Assembly (NCBI GenBank): GCA_024234875.1
Contig: JACKNM010000005.1
Location: forward strand, 124,001-188,000
Direction of reading: 5' to 3'
DNA: 64,000 nt
Origin: Ectothiorhodospiraceae bacterium
Lineage (GTDB): Bacteria > Pseudomonadota > Gammaproteobacteria > HK1
The position numbers and the translations under genes are program-made. Positions 9,256 to 17,444 of this stretch are shown here, in pieces. Every line of letters begins with the position of its first letter. Positions within the stretch are counted from its first letter, which is position 1. Below the pieces are notes generated by a model that did no database searches, was not told the DNA's origin, and saw only the letters and a program-made list of their open reading frames with translations.

Positions 9256-10443
9256 ATGCTGCCGTTGGAAGGTGTGCGCGTGCTCGCGGTGGAGCAATAC
9301 GGCGCCGGGCCGTTCGGCACCATGTTCCTGGCCGACCAGGGCGCCGAGGTCATCAAGATCGAGAACCCGCGCGACGGCGGCGACATGGCGCGCGACGTCG
9401 GTCCCTACTTCCTGGCCGAGCACGACAGCCTCTTCTTCCAGGCGTTCAACCGCAACAAGAAGAGCGTGACCCTCGACCTCTCGGACCCGCAGGGGCAGGC
9501 CGTTTTCCACGATCTGGTGCGCAGCGCCGATGCCGTCGCCTCGAACCTCCGCGGCGACGTGCCGGCGAAGCTCGGTCTGACCTATGCCCACCTCGGCGCG
9601 CACAATCCGAAGATCGTGTGCGCCCATCTGAGCGCCTACGGTCGCACCGGCCCGCGCGCGGCGTGGCCGGGCTACGACTACTTGATGCAGGCCGAGGCCG
9701 GATACTTCTCGTTGACCGGCGAGCCCGGTAGCCCGCCCTCGCGCCTCGGGTTGTCGGTGGTCGACTTCATGACCGGCCTGACCCTGGCCTACGCGTTGCT
9801 CGCCGCGCTCACCGGTGCACGCGCGAGTGGAACCGGCCGCGACATCGACGTCAGCCTGTTCGACACCGCGATGTTCAACCTGAGCTATCTCGCCGCCTGG
9901 TATCTCAACGAGGGCGTGGTGACCGAGCGGCTGCCACGCTCGGCGCACCCCTCGCTCACGCCTTGTCAGCTCTACAAGACCGCCGACGGCTGGATCTTCC
10001 TCATGTGCAACAAGGAGAAGTTCTGGCCGGCTCTGTGCGCGAAGCTCGATCGTCCCGAGTGGGCCGAGGATCCGCGCTTCCGTCGGTTCAAGGACCGCCT
10101 CGCCAACCGCGACGTGGTGACGGAGATCCTCGACCAGGCGCTCTCGGCGCGCACCACCGCCGAGTGGCTGGAGCACTTCGCAGGGGTCGTCCCGGCGGCG
10201 CCGATTCACGACGTGGCGGGCGCGTTGGACAATCCGTTCGTGGCCGGACGTGACGGGATCCAGACCCTCGAGCATCCGGCCCGTGGAACCTTCCGACTGG
10301 TGTCGGCGCCGGTGCGTTGCGAGGGCGAGGAGCCGCCGGCAGGGCGGGCGCCGGATCTCGGCGCGGACACCGATCGGGTGCTGCGCGACCTCGGCTATGA
10401 TGCGGCGCGGATCGCCCGGCTGCGCGAGCAGGGCATCGTCTGA
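9256..10443 (+). CDS. CaiB/BaiF-type (class III) CoA-transferase
   Basis: Full-length class III CoA-transferase of 395 residues. It starts MLPLEGVRVLAVEQYGAGPF, followed by QGAEVIKIENP, FNRNKKSVTLDL and CAHLSAYGRTGP, all typical of the family. Asp170 in VVDFMTGL occupies the place of the catalytic aspartate (Asp169 of formyl-CoA transferase). A GGAG ribosome binding site precedes the ATG. It lies 31 bp after ilvE and 26 bp before a glycosyltransferase-like gene, so the three may be co-transcribed. The acid substrate is unknown. Confidence 0.93.
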   Translation: MLPLEGVRVLAVEQYGAGPFGTMFLADQGAEVIKIENPRDGGDMARDVGPYFLAEHDSLFFQAFNRNKKSVTLDLSDPQGQAVFHDLVRSADAVASNLRGDVPAKLGLTYAHLGAHNPKIVCAHLSAYGRTGPRAAWPGYDYLMQAEAGYFSLTGEPGSPPSRLGLSVVDFMTGLTLAYALLAALTGARASGTGRDIDVSLFDTAMFNLSYLAAWYLNEGVVTERLPRSAHPSLTPCQLYKTADGWIFLMCNKEKFWPALCAKLDRPEWAEDPRFRRFKDRLANRDVVTEILDQALSARTTAEWLEHFAGVVPAAPIHDVAGALDNPFVAGRDGIQTLEHPARGTFRLVSAPVRCEGEEPPAGRAPDLGADTDRVLRDLGYDAARIARLREQGIV

Positions 10444-10469
10444 GCTGCGACCGCGCGCCGCCGCCGACC

Positions 10470-11492
10470 ATGCGCACCGCAACCCTGCTCGAGAAGACGC
10501 GGCATCGCACCGTCGTCGTGATCCCGGTCTATCTGCCACCGGGATCGGACCGCGCGCTCGGCGCGCGCCTGCTGCGCGACAACGTCGAGCTCTGCCTGAG
10601 TCAGATCGCCCGACCGGAGCACGTCTGTCTGAGCGTCGACGGCGCCCGATTCGGCGAGGACGTCGCTGCCGAGTATGGGCGCGAGCTCGGGGTTAGGGTG
10701 GTCGTCGGCCGAGACAACGGCGGCAAGCTGGTGGCGTTACGGCGCGGCGTGGGGGCGATGATCGAGTGTCCCGGCGTCGAGTACGTGGCCGCGGTCGACG
10801 CGGACGGCGACCACTTCGGCAACGAGCTCCCGAACCTCGTGCGTGCGGCGGAGCATGCCCGGGCCTGCGCCGGTGCTGCAGAGGTCATGGTCCTCGGGCA
10901 GCGGACCTCGCCGCACCGCCCGCTCGGCTTCTTGCGTGGTGAGCTCGAGGAGCTGGCCGATCGTGTGCTGATGGATGCCCTTGCCTTCGATGCGGCACGC
11001 TGTGGCGTGCCCCTGCGACTCGAGTGTGCGATGGCGCCCCACGGCGTGGTGGACTTCCACTCCGGCTACAAGCTCTTCTCCTGCGGCGCGGCACGGGCGG
11101 TGTTCGCGTCGGAGCCGCGGCCGTGCGGCTTCGAGACCGCATACTATCGCCACGCGATCGAGGCGGTGATGACGGTCGAGGCGTTGAAGTCGGGCGCGCG
11201 CCTGGTGCTCGTCAACCGCAGCACGTTCAACGAGCAGCCGATGTCGACGTTCGGCCGGATGGACCGGGCGCAGCTCATGGCCGACACGATGATCTGGCCG
11301 TGTAGGCGCCTGGACATTCCCGTGCGCTTCGTGGACCAGTGGCTGCGCAACCACCTGCCGGCGCTGCTGTTGACCACCCTCGCCCCGCAGGGGAAGAACG
11401 AGCTGCTCGCGGTGCGCCGCCTGGTGCTCGAAGCCCTGGGTGGGGAGCCCGGTGACGACGCCGAAGTGCTCTGGGGGCCGCTGTTCGTCTGA
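10470..11492 (+). CDS. GT-A-fold glycosyltransferase-like protein
   Basis: A 340-residue protein with the opening pattern of nucleotide-sugar-dependent glycosyltransferases: a beta strand ending VVVIPVYLP near residue 17, then CLSVDG, a basic NGGKLVALRRG segment, and an acidic motif AAVDADGDHFGNELPN at about 108-123 that looks like a DxD metal/nucleotide site. The second half (DFHSGYKLFSCG, PCGFETAYYRHA) is not one I can assign to a numbered family. No membrane segment or signal peptide is evident. It could be a processive or single-addition enzyme, or a family relative without transferase activity. It follows the CoA-transferase by 26 bp. Confidence 0.6.
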   Translation: MRTATLLEKTRHRTVVVIPVYLPPGSDRALGARLLRDNVELCLSQIARPEHVCLSVDGARFGEDVAAEYGRELGVRVVVGRDNGGKLVALRRGVGAMIECPGVEYVAAVDADGDHFGNELPNLVRAAEHARACAGAAEVMVLGQRTSPHRPLGFLRGELEELADRVLMDALAFDAARCGVPLRLECAMAPHGVVDFHSGYKLFSCGAARAVFASEPRPCGFETAYYRHAIEAVMTVEALKSGARLVLVNRSTFNEQPMSTFGRMDRAQLMADTMIWPCRRLDIPVRFVDQWLRNHLPALLLTTLAPQGKNELLAVRRLVLEALGGEPGDDAEVLWGPLFV

Positions 11493-11794
11493 GGTAGCGG
11501 CTCGGCCCACCTCCGCCGATGTCGGTTCCTCACCCGCACCGGTAGAGCTTCTGGGGTCGGACCAACCTATCTGTCTGAACTGGCTTCGGAATCTCCGCCG
11601 CGCTTGGCTTCCGACGCTCGATGCGACGAGCGGTTCGTTCGCGCCGGGCTTCGGGCCGAGGGAGCGCACCTACCTCGACCACGACGCACCTCGACGCGGC
11701 CCACGGCGGCAGGGTGTCAGAAGGCGGTGGCGGGACACTCGAGCAGCCACCGACCGGCCTGAGGGCCATCGGCAGTCCGGCAGTCCGGCCGACG
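11493..11794. other. 302-bp convergent intergenic region with a mobile-element end
   Basis: No credible coding region is seen between the glycosyltransferase-like gene and the PEP-CTERM gene. The only recognisable content is a MITE-like end at 11553-11581. The rest is GC-rich sequence without obvious promoter elements, which fits the gap between two converging genes. Confidence 0.5.
11553..11581 (+). repeat. Solitary end of the GGGGTCGGACCAAC MITE-like element
   Basis: GGGGTCGGACCAAC is identical to the terminal inverted repeat of the element at 45313-45489, and the next bases (TATCTGTCTGAA against CATCTCGCTGAA) also resemble that element's left interior. No matching right end was found nearby, so this looks like a decayed or truncated copy. 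Confidence 0.6.
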
Positions 11795-12433
11795 TCAGGC
11801 GGAATGTGGCCCGACGCGTCGACGCAAGCGTGCGCCGAGGAGCGCGAGTCCGAGCACGCCGATGGTGGGCGGGGCCGGCACTGGCTGGGCGAGGACGAAC
11901 TCGATGTCGTCGATGTTGAACGAGTGGATGTCGAGACCGCTGTCGCCCGACAGCTCCGCGGAGCCAAACGGTGTCGCCGACGCGAAGGTCAACCGGAACA
12001 CCTCACCACCATCGGCGAGCACGGTGTCGGGTGGGCTGGTGCTCACGGCCCGGCCGAGCGCGGTCGTGATGCTGTAGGTGCCGTCCGGCGTGCCGGGCGT
12101 CGATACGAAGGCGACGCTCAAGCTGACGATCGGCGTGTCGAAGCTCAGGGTCACCACGTCACCGAAGAACTCCAGGAAGGCCTGCGAGCCGCCGTCGTCC
12201 ACGCCGAGTGCGTTCGCGCCGGAGCTCGTGTCGAAGGTGTCGGACGCGATCAGCTGCAGGCCGTTGTTGAAGGAGAACTGCACGTTGCCGATGGTGTCGA
12301 TCGGTGTGCCCGCGGCGACATCGTCGAAGTCGATGAGCACCGCGTGCGTCTGGCCGGCGAGCAGCAGGAGACCCGCGGCGACGAGGGCCCGCGCTCGGAA
12401 GGGGGCAATGTTCGATCCGTATCGAGTCTGCAT
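11795..12433 (-). CDS. Secreted PEP-CTERM-type protein (putative exosortase substrate)
   Basis: A 212-residue exported protein. The N-terminus carries a signal peptide (ALVAAGLLLLAGQTHA, cleavage probably after THA near residue 30), the mature chain begins LIDFDDVAAGTPID, a typical opening of PEP-CTERM surface proteins, and the C-terminus has a sorting tail: VPAPPTIGVLGLALLGARL followed by basic residues. The canonical motif is VPEPxT; here alanine replaces glutamate. The ATG at 12433 was chosen because it begins the signal peptide and has a GGAGAG site upstream. Exosortase is expected elsewhere in the genome. Function is unknown; such proteins are usually tied to exopolysaccharide or the outer surface. 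It faces a divergent secreted protein gene across 283 bp. Confidence 0.82.
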   Translation of the reverse strand: MQTRYGSNIAPFRARALVAAGLLLLAGQTHAVLIDFDDVAAGTPIDTIGNVQFSFNNGLQLIASDTFDTSSGANALGVDDGGSQAFLEFFGDVVTLSFDTPIVSLSVAFVSTPGTPDGTYSITTALGRAVSTSPPDTVLADGGEVFRLTFASATPFGSAELSGDSGLDIHSFNIDDIEFVLAQPVPAPPTIGVLGLALLGARLRRRVGPHSA

Positions 12434-12716
12434 GATGCTCTCCGGGCACCGGTCGCGACGACGTCCATCGGAACCACTGTCGCGAGCTCGAGCCCGTGTC
12501 CGTGTCGCATGGCAAGGGTTGCAATAGCGTCGAGCAGACTGCTCTGACGAGTGCTGATCTCGATCAGGCCTTCGTGATCGGCGCCGATCTCGCTGACTGC
12601 TCGTGGCCCCACCGACGGGCACGGTGGTGGTCGCGGTTGACCGGGATCAGGGACCCGCGCGCGCACGCACCCAACATGTGTCGTCGGTTATCTCGACGGG
12701 AAAGGGTGGTGCGGTC

Positions 12717-13256
12717 ATGAAAGCTCGAGTGTTGGCGGCGGGGCTGTCCCTGGTCGGTGCCGTGGCGATGATGGGGGCGATGAGCCCGAGCGCTCTCGCA
12801 CAACGGTCGACGCCGGTTACGGTGGTGAATCCCGAGTCCGCGCCGGTGCCGGTGACGCCCACCTCCGTCGCGGGGCGGCCGGTGCAGGGCAGCGTCGTCC
12901 TGGTCGTCCCCGCCGGCGAGTTCTCGGACCTCGAGCAACTGATCGTGCCGCCGCCCGGCACCATGGTGGTCATCGAGTACCTGACCATCGCGGTCGACAG
13001 TCGGAACACCGAGGAGCAGGGGGCCGTCGGGATCCGGACGGCATTGGACGGATCCGCCGTCGTCCACCGGCTCGGCCCGCTGCCACCGCTGGTGCGCACG
13101 GGTCTGGGCTCGGGGTTCAGCCAGGAGCTCCAACGCAACCTGACCCTGTACTCCGATGCCGCGGTCGACGTGTTCTACCAGCGAGGGACGGGGTTCGACG
13201 GTGAGCGCGCCATCGTGCAGGTCACTTTCGCGGGTCGCCTCGTGCCGATTCCCTGA
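12717..13256 (+). CDS. Secreted hypothetical protein
   Basis: A 179-residue protein with a clear signal peptide (MKARVLAAGLSLVGAVAMMG, cleavage likely after ALA near residue 28). The mature part is rich in valine, proline and glycine and appears beta-rich. It ends VTFAGRLVPIP. I do not recognise a family. No lipobox cysteine, membrane anchor or sorting tail is present, so it is probably periplasmic or released. The start at 12717 is set by the signal peptide; the longer open frame upstream is not plausible. The gene diverges from the PEP-CTERM gene. Confidence 0.7.
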   Translation: MKARVLAAGLSLVGAVAMMGAMSPSALAQRSTPVTVVNPESAPVPVTPTSVAGRPVQGSVVLVVPAGEFSDLEQLIVPPPGTMVVIEYLTIAVDSRNTEEQGAVGIRTALDGSAVVHRLGPLPPLVRTGLGSGFSQELQRNLTLYSDAAVDVFYQRGTGFDGERAIVQVTFAGRLVPIP

Positions 13257-13295
13257 CGGCCCCCACGACCGGGCGACCGGCGGGCGCGCGCTGGA

Positions 13296-13310
13296 CGGGC
13301 AAGCTGCCCG
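13296..13310. terminator. Short hairpin between convergent genes
   Basis: CGGGCA-AGC-TGCCCG forms a 6-bp stem with a three-base loop in the 79-bp gap between the converging secreted-protein and acyl-CoA dehydrogenase genes. No T-tract is present, so termination is inferred from position. Confidence 0.35.
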
Positions 13311-13335
13311 CTCGTCGTCGCACCACCCCTCGATG

Positions 13336-14499
13336 TCAGCTCTGGAACCGGGCCACGAGCTGCCGCGCGATGATGATGCGCTGCAGCTCGTTGGTGCCTT
13401 CACCGATCGCGAGTAGCGGTGCGTCACGGTAGTACCGCTCGATGTTGTACTCCTTGGAGTAGCCGTAGGCACCGTGCAGGCGCATCGCCTCGAGACTGTT
13501 GTGGATCGCAGTCTCGGTGGCGAACAGCTTGGCCATGCCGGCCTCCATGTCGCAGCGCTCTCCGCGGTCGTAGGCACGCGCCGCCTGCTCGACGAGAAGG
13601 CGTGACGCCTCCAGCCGGGTCGCCATGTCGGCGAGCTTGAACTGGATCGCCTGGTGCTCGCAGATCGGCTTGCCGAAGGTCTTGCGAACGGTGGAGTAGG
13701 CGACGGATTCCTCCAGGCATGCACGCGCGATGCCGACGCCGCGGGCGGCCACGTTGATGCGCCCGAGCTCGAGTCCGGCGAGGATCTGCTGCAGGCCCCG
13801 GCCCTCGCTCCCGATCAGGTTCGCGGCCGGCACGCGGCAATCCTCGAAGGCGATCTCGCCGGAGTCGATGCCCTTGTAGCCGAGCTTCTGTAGCTTGCGG
13901 CTGACCCGGAAACCCTCGCCCTTCTCGATCAGCAGCAGGCTCATGCCACGATGGGCCGGCTCTGCCTTCGAATCGGTCTTGACCAGCACGGCGAGCAGAT
14001 GGCCCTCGACGCTGTTGCTGATCCAGGTCTTGGCGCCGTTGACGACGTAGGCGTCGCCGTCACGGACCGCGCGGGTACGGATGCCCTGCAGATCGGTGCC
14101 GGCGTCGGGCTCGGTGAGGGCGATGCCGCCACGCAGATCGCCACGCGCGAACCTGGGGAGGTAGCGCAGCTTCATCTCCTCGGAGCCGAAGCGCTCCACC
14201 GCCGCCGCCATGATGAGGTGCGAGTTGAAGATTCCGGAGACCGACATCCACACCGCCGAGACGCGCTCGACGATCTTCGCGTAGGTGGTCGCCGACAGCC
14301 CGAGCCCACCGTAGTCGGCCGAGATGGTGGCGCCGAAGAGCCCAAGCTCCTTCATCTTGTCGACGATGTCGGCCGGCCAGGTGTCGCTCGCCTCGAGGTC
14401 GTGCGCGTACGGACGCACGTCGCGCTCGAGGAAACGGTCGATGGAATCGAGGATCAGGGCCTCGTCGTCGTTGCTGAGCTGATTGGGGTCCGAGGACAT
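13336..14499 (-). CDS. Acyl-CoA dehydrogenase
   Basis: An FAD-dependent acyl-CoA dehydrogenase of 387 residues that introduces an alpha,beta double bond and passes electrons to ETF. Family signatures are IALTEPDAGTDLQGIRTRA with the FAD-contacting WISNS stretch, FGKPICEHQAIQFKLADMA, LHGAYGYSKEYNIERYYRDA, and the catalytic base Glu367 in IGEGTNELQ. It is the last gene of the minus-strand catabolic operon, 105 bp after MaoC with a strong hairpin between them. Together with MaoC and MmgE/PrpD it points to beta-oxidation-like processing of a branched or substituted short acyl-CoA. Confidence 0.95.
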   Translation of the reverse strand: MSSDPNQLSNDDEALILDSIDRFLERDVRPYAHDLEASDTWPADIVDKMKELGLFGATISADYGGLGLSATTYAKIVERVSAVWMSVSGIFNSHLIMAAAVERFGSEEMKLRYLPRFARGDLRGGIALTEPDAGTDLQGIRTRAVRDGDAYVVNGAKTWISNSVEGHLLAVLVKTDSKAEPAHRGMSLLLIEKGEGFRVSRKLQKLGYKGIDSGEIAFEDCRVPAANLIGSEGRGLQQILAGLELGRINVAARGVGIARACLEESVAYSTVRKTFGKPICEHQAIQFKLADMATRLEASRLLVEQAARAYDRGERCDMEAGMAKLFATETAIHNSLEAMRLHGAYGYSKEYNIERYYRDAPLLAIGEGTNELQRIIIARQLVARFQS

Positions 14500-14527
14500 C
14501 GGTCGCTTCTCTCGTGGTTGACCGGAG

Positions 14528-14561
14528 CCCCGCGCCGCCTCGGTTGCTCGGCGGCGCGGGG
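14528..14561 (-). terminator. Strong GC hairpin between MaoC and acyl-CoA dehydrogenase genes
   Basis: A perfect 12-bp stem (CCCCGCGCCGCC / GGCGGCGCGGGG) with a 10-base loop. There is no T-tract, and the downstream gene runs in the same direction, so a role in mRNA processing, stability or partial attenuation is as likely as termination. Confidence 0.5.
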
Positions 14562-14604
14562 TCGGGCGTGGCGTGGGTCGCGCACGGGTGCGCGCGAGGT
14601 GGCC

Positions 14605-15123
14605 TCAGTAGCCCGCGATGTCGTCGACCGCGTGCCCGCGCTTGGGCACCAGCAGTGTCCGCTCGTAGGACATGAACACCGTGCCATCGGCCTTCTTGCC
14701 GATGGTGCGTGCCTTGACGATCCCCTGGTTGGGGCGTGAGCGCGACTCGCGCTTGTCCAGGATCTCGGACTCGGCGTACAGCGTGTCACCGACGAACACC
14801 GGCGCGGACAGCTTGATCGCGTCCCAGCCGAGATTCGCGATCGCCTTCTGGCTCAAGTCGCTCACGCTCATGCCGGCGACCACCGAGAGCGTCAGGCAGG
14901 AGTTGACCAGCGGCCGCCCGAACTCGCTCTTCGCCGCATACTCGGCGTCGAAGTGCACCGGGTGTTGATTCATCGTCAGCAGCGTGAACCAGGTATTGTC
15001 GGCCTCGCTGATGGTGCGTCCGGGGCGGTGCTCGTAGACGTCCCCGACCCGGAAGTCCTCGAAGTAGCGGCCGTAGGACTCACGGTAGCGCCCGGGGGCG
15101 ACCTCCTTGGCGTTGGCGACCAT
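14605..15123 (-). CDS. MaoC family dehydratase (hot-dog fold enoyl-CoA hydratase-like)
   Basis: A 172-residue single hot-dog protein of the MaoC family, close in pattern to mesaconyl-CoA and related hydratases. It shows YFEDFRVGDVYEH at the start, the hydratase segment SEADNTWFTLLTMNQHPVHFD carrying the catalytic Asp/His pair, and FVGDTLYAESEIL. The ATG at 15123 lies one base after the stop of the MmgE/PrpD gene, with a GGGGGTGA sequence upstream; a GTG at 15135 overlapping that gene is an alternative. The tight junction implies translational coupling. It probably hydrates an enoyl-CoA made by the acyl-CoA dehydrogenase downstream. Confidence 0.9.
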   Translation of the reverse strand: MVANAKEVAPGRYRESYGRYFEDFRVGDVYEHRPGRTISEADNTWFTLLTMNQHPVHFDAEYAAKSEFGRPLVNSCLTLSVVAGMSVSDLSQKAIANLGWDAIKLSAPVFVGDTLYAESEILDKRESRSRPNQGIVKARTIGKKADGTVFMSYERTLLVPKRGHAVDDIAGY

Positions 15124-15124
15124 C

Positions 15125-16543
15125 TCAGTCGTCACCCCCGACGGCGGCGCGAAGCGGCGCGGCCGTCGGCCGGCTGAGCGCCATCACCGCGGCGATGTCG
15201 GTCTCGGTGTCGAGACGCGAGAGCGCCCGGGCCAGCGCGTCGCAGCCGGCGCTGCCGAGGAACGGCGTCGCCAGCCCGTCGAACTTCGCCCGGAACTCGG
15301 CCGCGGTCAGGAAGTTCTCCGGCTCCCCCTTCGCGGCGACCACCATGCCCTCGTGGGTGGTGCCGTCGCGTAGCGTCACCCGGGCGACCCCCGCCATGTG
15401 CGCCGGGAACTCCGCCTCGGCCTTCGGATCGACGACGGTGCGGATGCGTCTGGCCAGGGCCATCGTCCTCGGGTCGCGAAGGTGCTTGGCGTAGCTGTCC
15501 CAGACCATGCCACCGTCACGCAACGCCACTGCCGCCACGAACGGCATCGAGAACTGACCGTCGACGTAGTTCTCGGGCGACTGCTTCTCCGACTCCGGAT
15601 TGCCGATGATGTTCCAGCCGGTCTGGGGGAGGCCGATCTCGACCGACTCGACGTCGGCGTCGGTGAATCCGTGCTCGGCGCGGAGCGCGATCAGGGCGTC
15701 CATCGCCGCGTGACCGTAACGGCACGAGGGGTAGGGCTTGACCGCGATGGCCATCGTCTCCCAGACCTTCCCGAGGCCGGCGACCGCCTTGGCGGGATCC
15801 GGGCTCGGGGCGTAGGCGTTCAGGAATCCAGCCTTGCCCTCGATTGCCTCCAGGCAGCCGAAGAATCCCTCGCGGGCGAAGGTCGCCGCGGTGACGCCGT
15901 TCATCGCCGCGTGACCGACGTGGAACGGCTTGTTCCAGGAGCCGTCGACCAGGAACTGCATCGAGCCGGCGGCCTGGCTCGCGCACATGCCGAAGGCGCT
16001 CACCATCTGGTCGACGTCGAGGCCGAGGACGCGGCCGGCGGCGGCGGCCGCGCCGAAGGCGCCACAGGTGGCGGTGGGATGGTAGCCGCGCCGGTAGTGG
16101 TCGCTCGGTCCGAGGGCGAGGCTGAGGCGGATCTGCACCTCGTAGCCGGCGACCACCGCGGCAATCACGTCGCGGCCGGACGCGCCCACCATCTCGGCCG
16201 CCGCGAGCGCCGCCGGCACGATCGGCGCGCTCGGATGGATCGAGCCGGGGGCGTGGGTGTCGTCGAAGTCGAGACTGTGACCGAGCATGCCGTTCATGAA
16301 TGCGGCACCCTGCGGCGTGTAGCCAGCGGGGTCACCGATCACGCTGGCGGCGCCCCCGGTGAGGCCGAGGCGGGCGAGCGCGGCGGCGGCCGGGGCCGCG
16401 GGCTCGGCCTCGTTGCGAGCGCGGATGGCGATGCCGAACTGGTCGAGGATGAGGAGTCGGGCGCGCTCCACGACCTCGCGGGGCAGGGTGGCGCAGTCGA
16501 GCTGCGCGGCGAACGCCGCGAGCGTACGGGTGATACCGGACAT
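15125..16543 (-). CDS. MmgE/PrpD family protein
   Basis: A 472-residue member of the MmgE/PrpD fold, which includes 2-methylcitrate dehydratase, cis-aconitate decarboxylase and iminodisuccinate epimerase. Recognisable stretches are MLGHSLDFDDTHAPGSIHPS, the DDTH/HPS pair being the usual catalytic-site region, then GYHPTATCGAFGAAAAAGR and KPYPSCRYGHAAMDA. An AAGGAGG ribosome binding site precedes the ATG at 16543. In context (dehalogenase, hydroxyacid dehydrogenase, MaoC, acyl-CoA dehydrogenase) a dehydratase or epimerase acting on a polycarboxylic intermediate is plausible, but the precise reaction cannot be assigned. Confidence 0.9.
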   Translation of the reverse strand: MSGITRTLAAFAAQLDCATLPREVVERARLLILDQFGIAIRARNEAEPAAPAAAALARLGLTGGAASVIGDPAGYTPQGAAFMNGMLGHSLDFDDTHAPGSIHPSAPIVPAALAAAEMVGASGRDVIAAVVAGYEVQIRLSLALGPSDHYRRGYHPTATCGAFGAAAAAGRVLGLDVDQMVSAFGMCASQAAGSMQFLVDGSWNKPFHVGHAAMNGVTAATFAREGFFGCLEAIEGKAGFLNAYAPSPDPAKAVAGLGKVWETMAIAVKPYPSCRYGHAAMDALIALRAEHGFTDADVESVEIGLPQTGWNIIGNPESEKQSPENYVDGQFSMPFVAAVALRDGGMVWDSYAKHLRDPRTMALARRIRTVVDPKAEAEFPAHMAGVARVTLRDGTTHEGMVVAAKGEPENFLTAAEFRAKFDGLATPFLGSAGCDALARALSRLDTETDIAAVMALSRPTAAPLRAAVGGDD

Positions 16544-16679
16544 GGCGGACCTCCTTCGGACGGGGCGCGGCATCGGGGCCGCGAACCCGCGGATTGTAGC
16601 GCGGGGCGAGGTGGCGATGGCGCGGTCGACTGCCGCGAGCTCCGACGTCCGCCCACCGCGGGCGCCGGCGCCGGGCCGG

Positions 16680-17393
16680 TCAGCAGCCGAGCCTCGACGC
16701 GAGATCCAGCATGTCCTCGGCGACGACGTCGAAGTCGTGCTCGGCCACCAGGTCGATGGTCTGCCCGGGCCCGTGCTCGGTGGGACGAGTGACGAAGGCG
16801 GTCCGCAGCCCCGCTGCGCGCGCCGCCACGAGATCGTTGTTGTGCGCCGCGACCAGCATCAGCTCGTGCGGCTCCAGGCCGAGCATGCGCGCGGTGGTCT
16901 GGTAGACCTGCGGGTCCGGCTTGTAGCCCCGTGCCACCTCCGCACCGAGGATGGCGTCGAAGGGGAGATTGCCGTGACGCGCGAGGCCGACCATCAGCGC
17001 CACGTTGCCGTTCGACAGCGTCGCCAGGGGGTAGCGCTTGCGCAGTCGCGCAAGACCCGGGGGCGAGTCCGGCCACGGATCCAGCCGGTGCCAGGCGCGG
17101 TTGAGATGATCCTTCTCCGGCTCGGTGAGCCCCGAGATCCCGAACGCCTCGAGCACCCCCTCGAGGTTCTCGCGGTGCAGGACGTCCAGGATCACGAACG
17201 GCCGCTCGCCACTGCGCACCTTCGCCATCGACGGCTGGTAGCGCGCCCGCCAGGCGGTGGCGAAGGCCTCCCAGTCGACCTCGATACCCTTCGGCGCGCA
17301 AAGGCCGCGTACCTCGCGCGCGACGCTGGCGCGCCAGTCGACCACCGTGCCGAAGACGTCGAAGCCGAGCGCCTTCACCTTGTCGATCGCCAT
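16680..17393 (-). CDS. Haloacid dehalogenase type II (L-2-haloacid dehalogenase family)
   Basis: A 237-residue HAD hydrolase of the type II haloacid dehalogenase group, which convert L-2-haloacids into D-2-hydroxyacids. Motif I is ALGFDVFGTVVDW with nucleophile Asp12; motif II is TLSNGNVALM; the motif III lysine lies in RGYKPDPQVY; motif IV is LMLVAAHNNDL. The SNGN and KPDP forms are those of true type II dehalogenases rather than generic phosphatases. Next to it is a D-2-hydroxyacid dehydrogenase, which would oxidise the expected product. A GAGGAAAGCGAG site precedes the ATG. Substrate remains inference. Confidence 0.87.
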   Translation of the reverse strand: MAIDKVKALGFDVFGTVVDWRASVAREVRGLCAPKGIEVDWEAFATAWRARYQPSMAKVRSGERPFVILDVLHRENLEGVLEAFGISGLTEPEKDHLNRAWHRLDPWPDSPPGLARLRKRYPLATLSNGNVALMVGLARHGNLPFDAILGAEVARGYKPDPQVYQTTARMLGLEPHELMLVAAHNNDLVAARAAGLRTAFVTRPTEHGPGQTIDLVAEHDFDVVAEDMLDLASRLGC

Positions 17394-17444
17394 CTCGCTT
17401 TCCTCGTGCTGGTGCTGGTCGGAACGCGCCGGTGCGAGGCCCGC

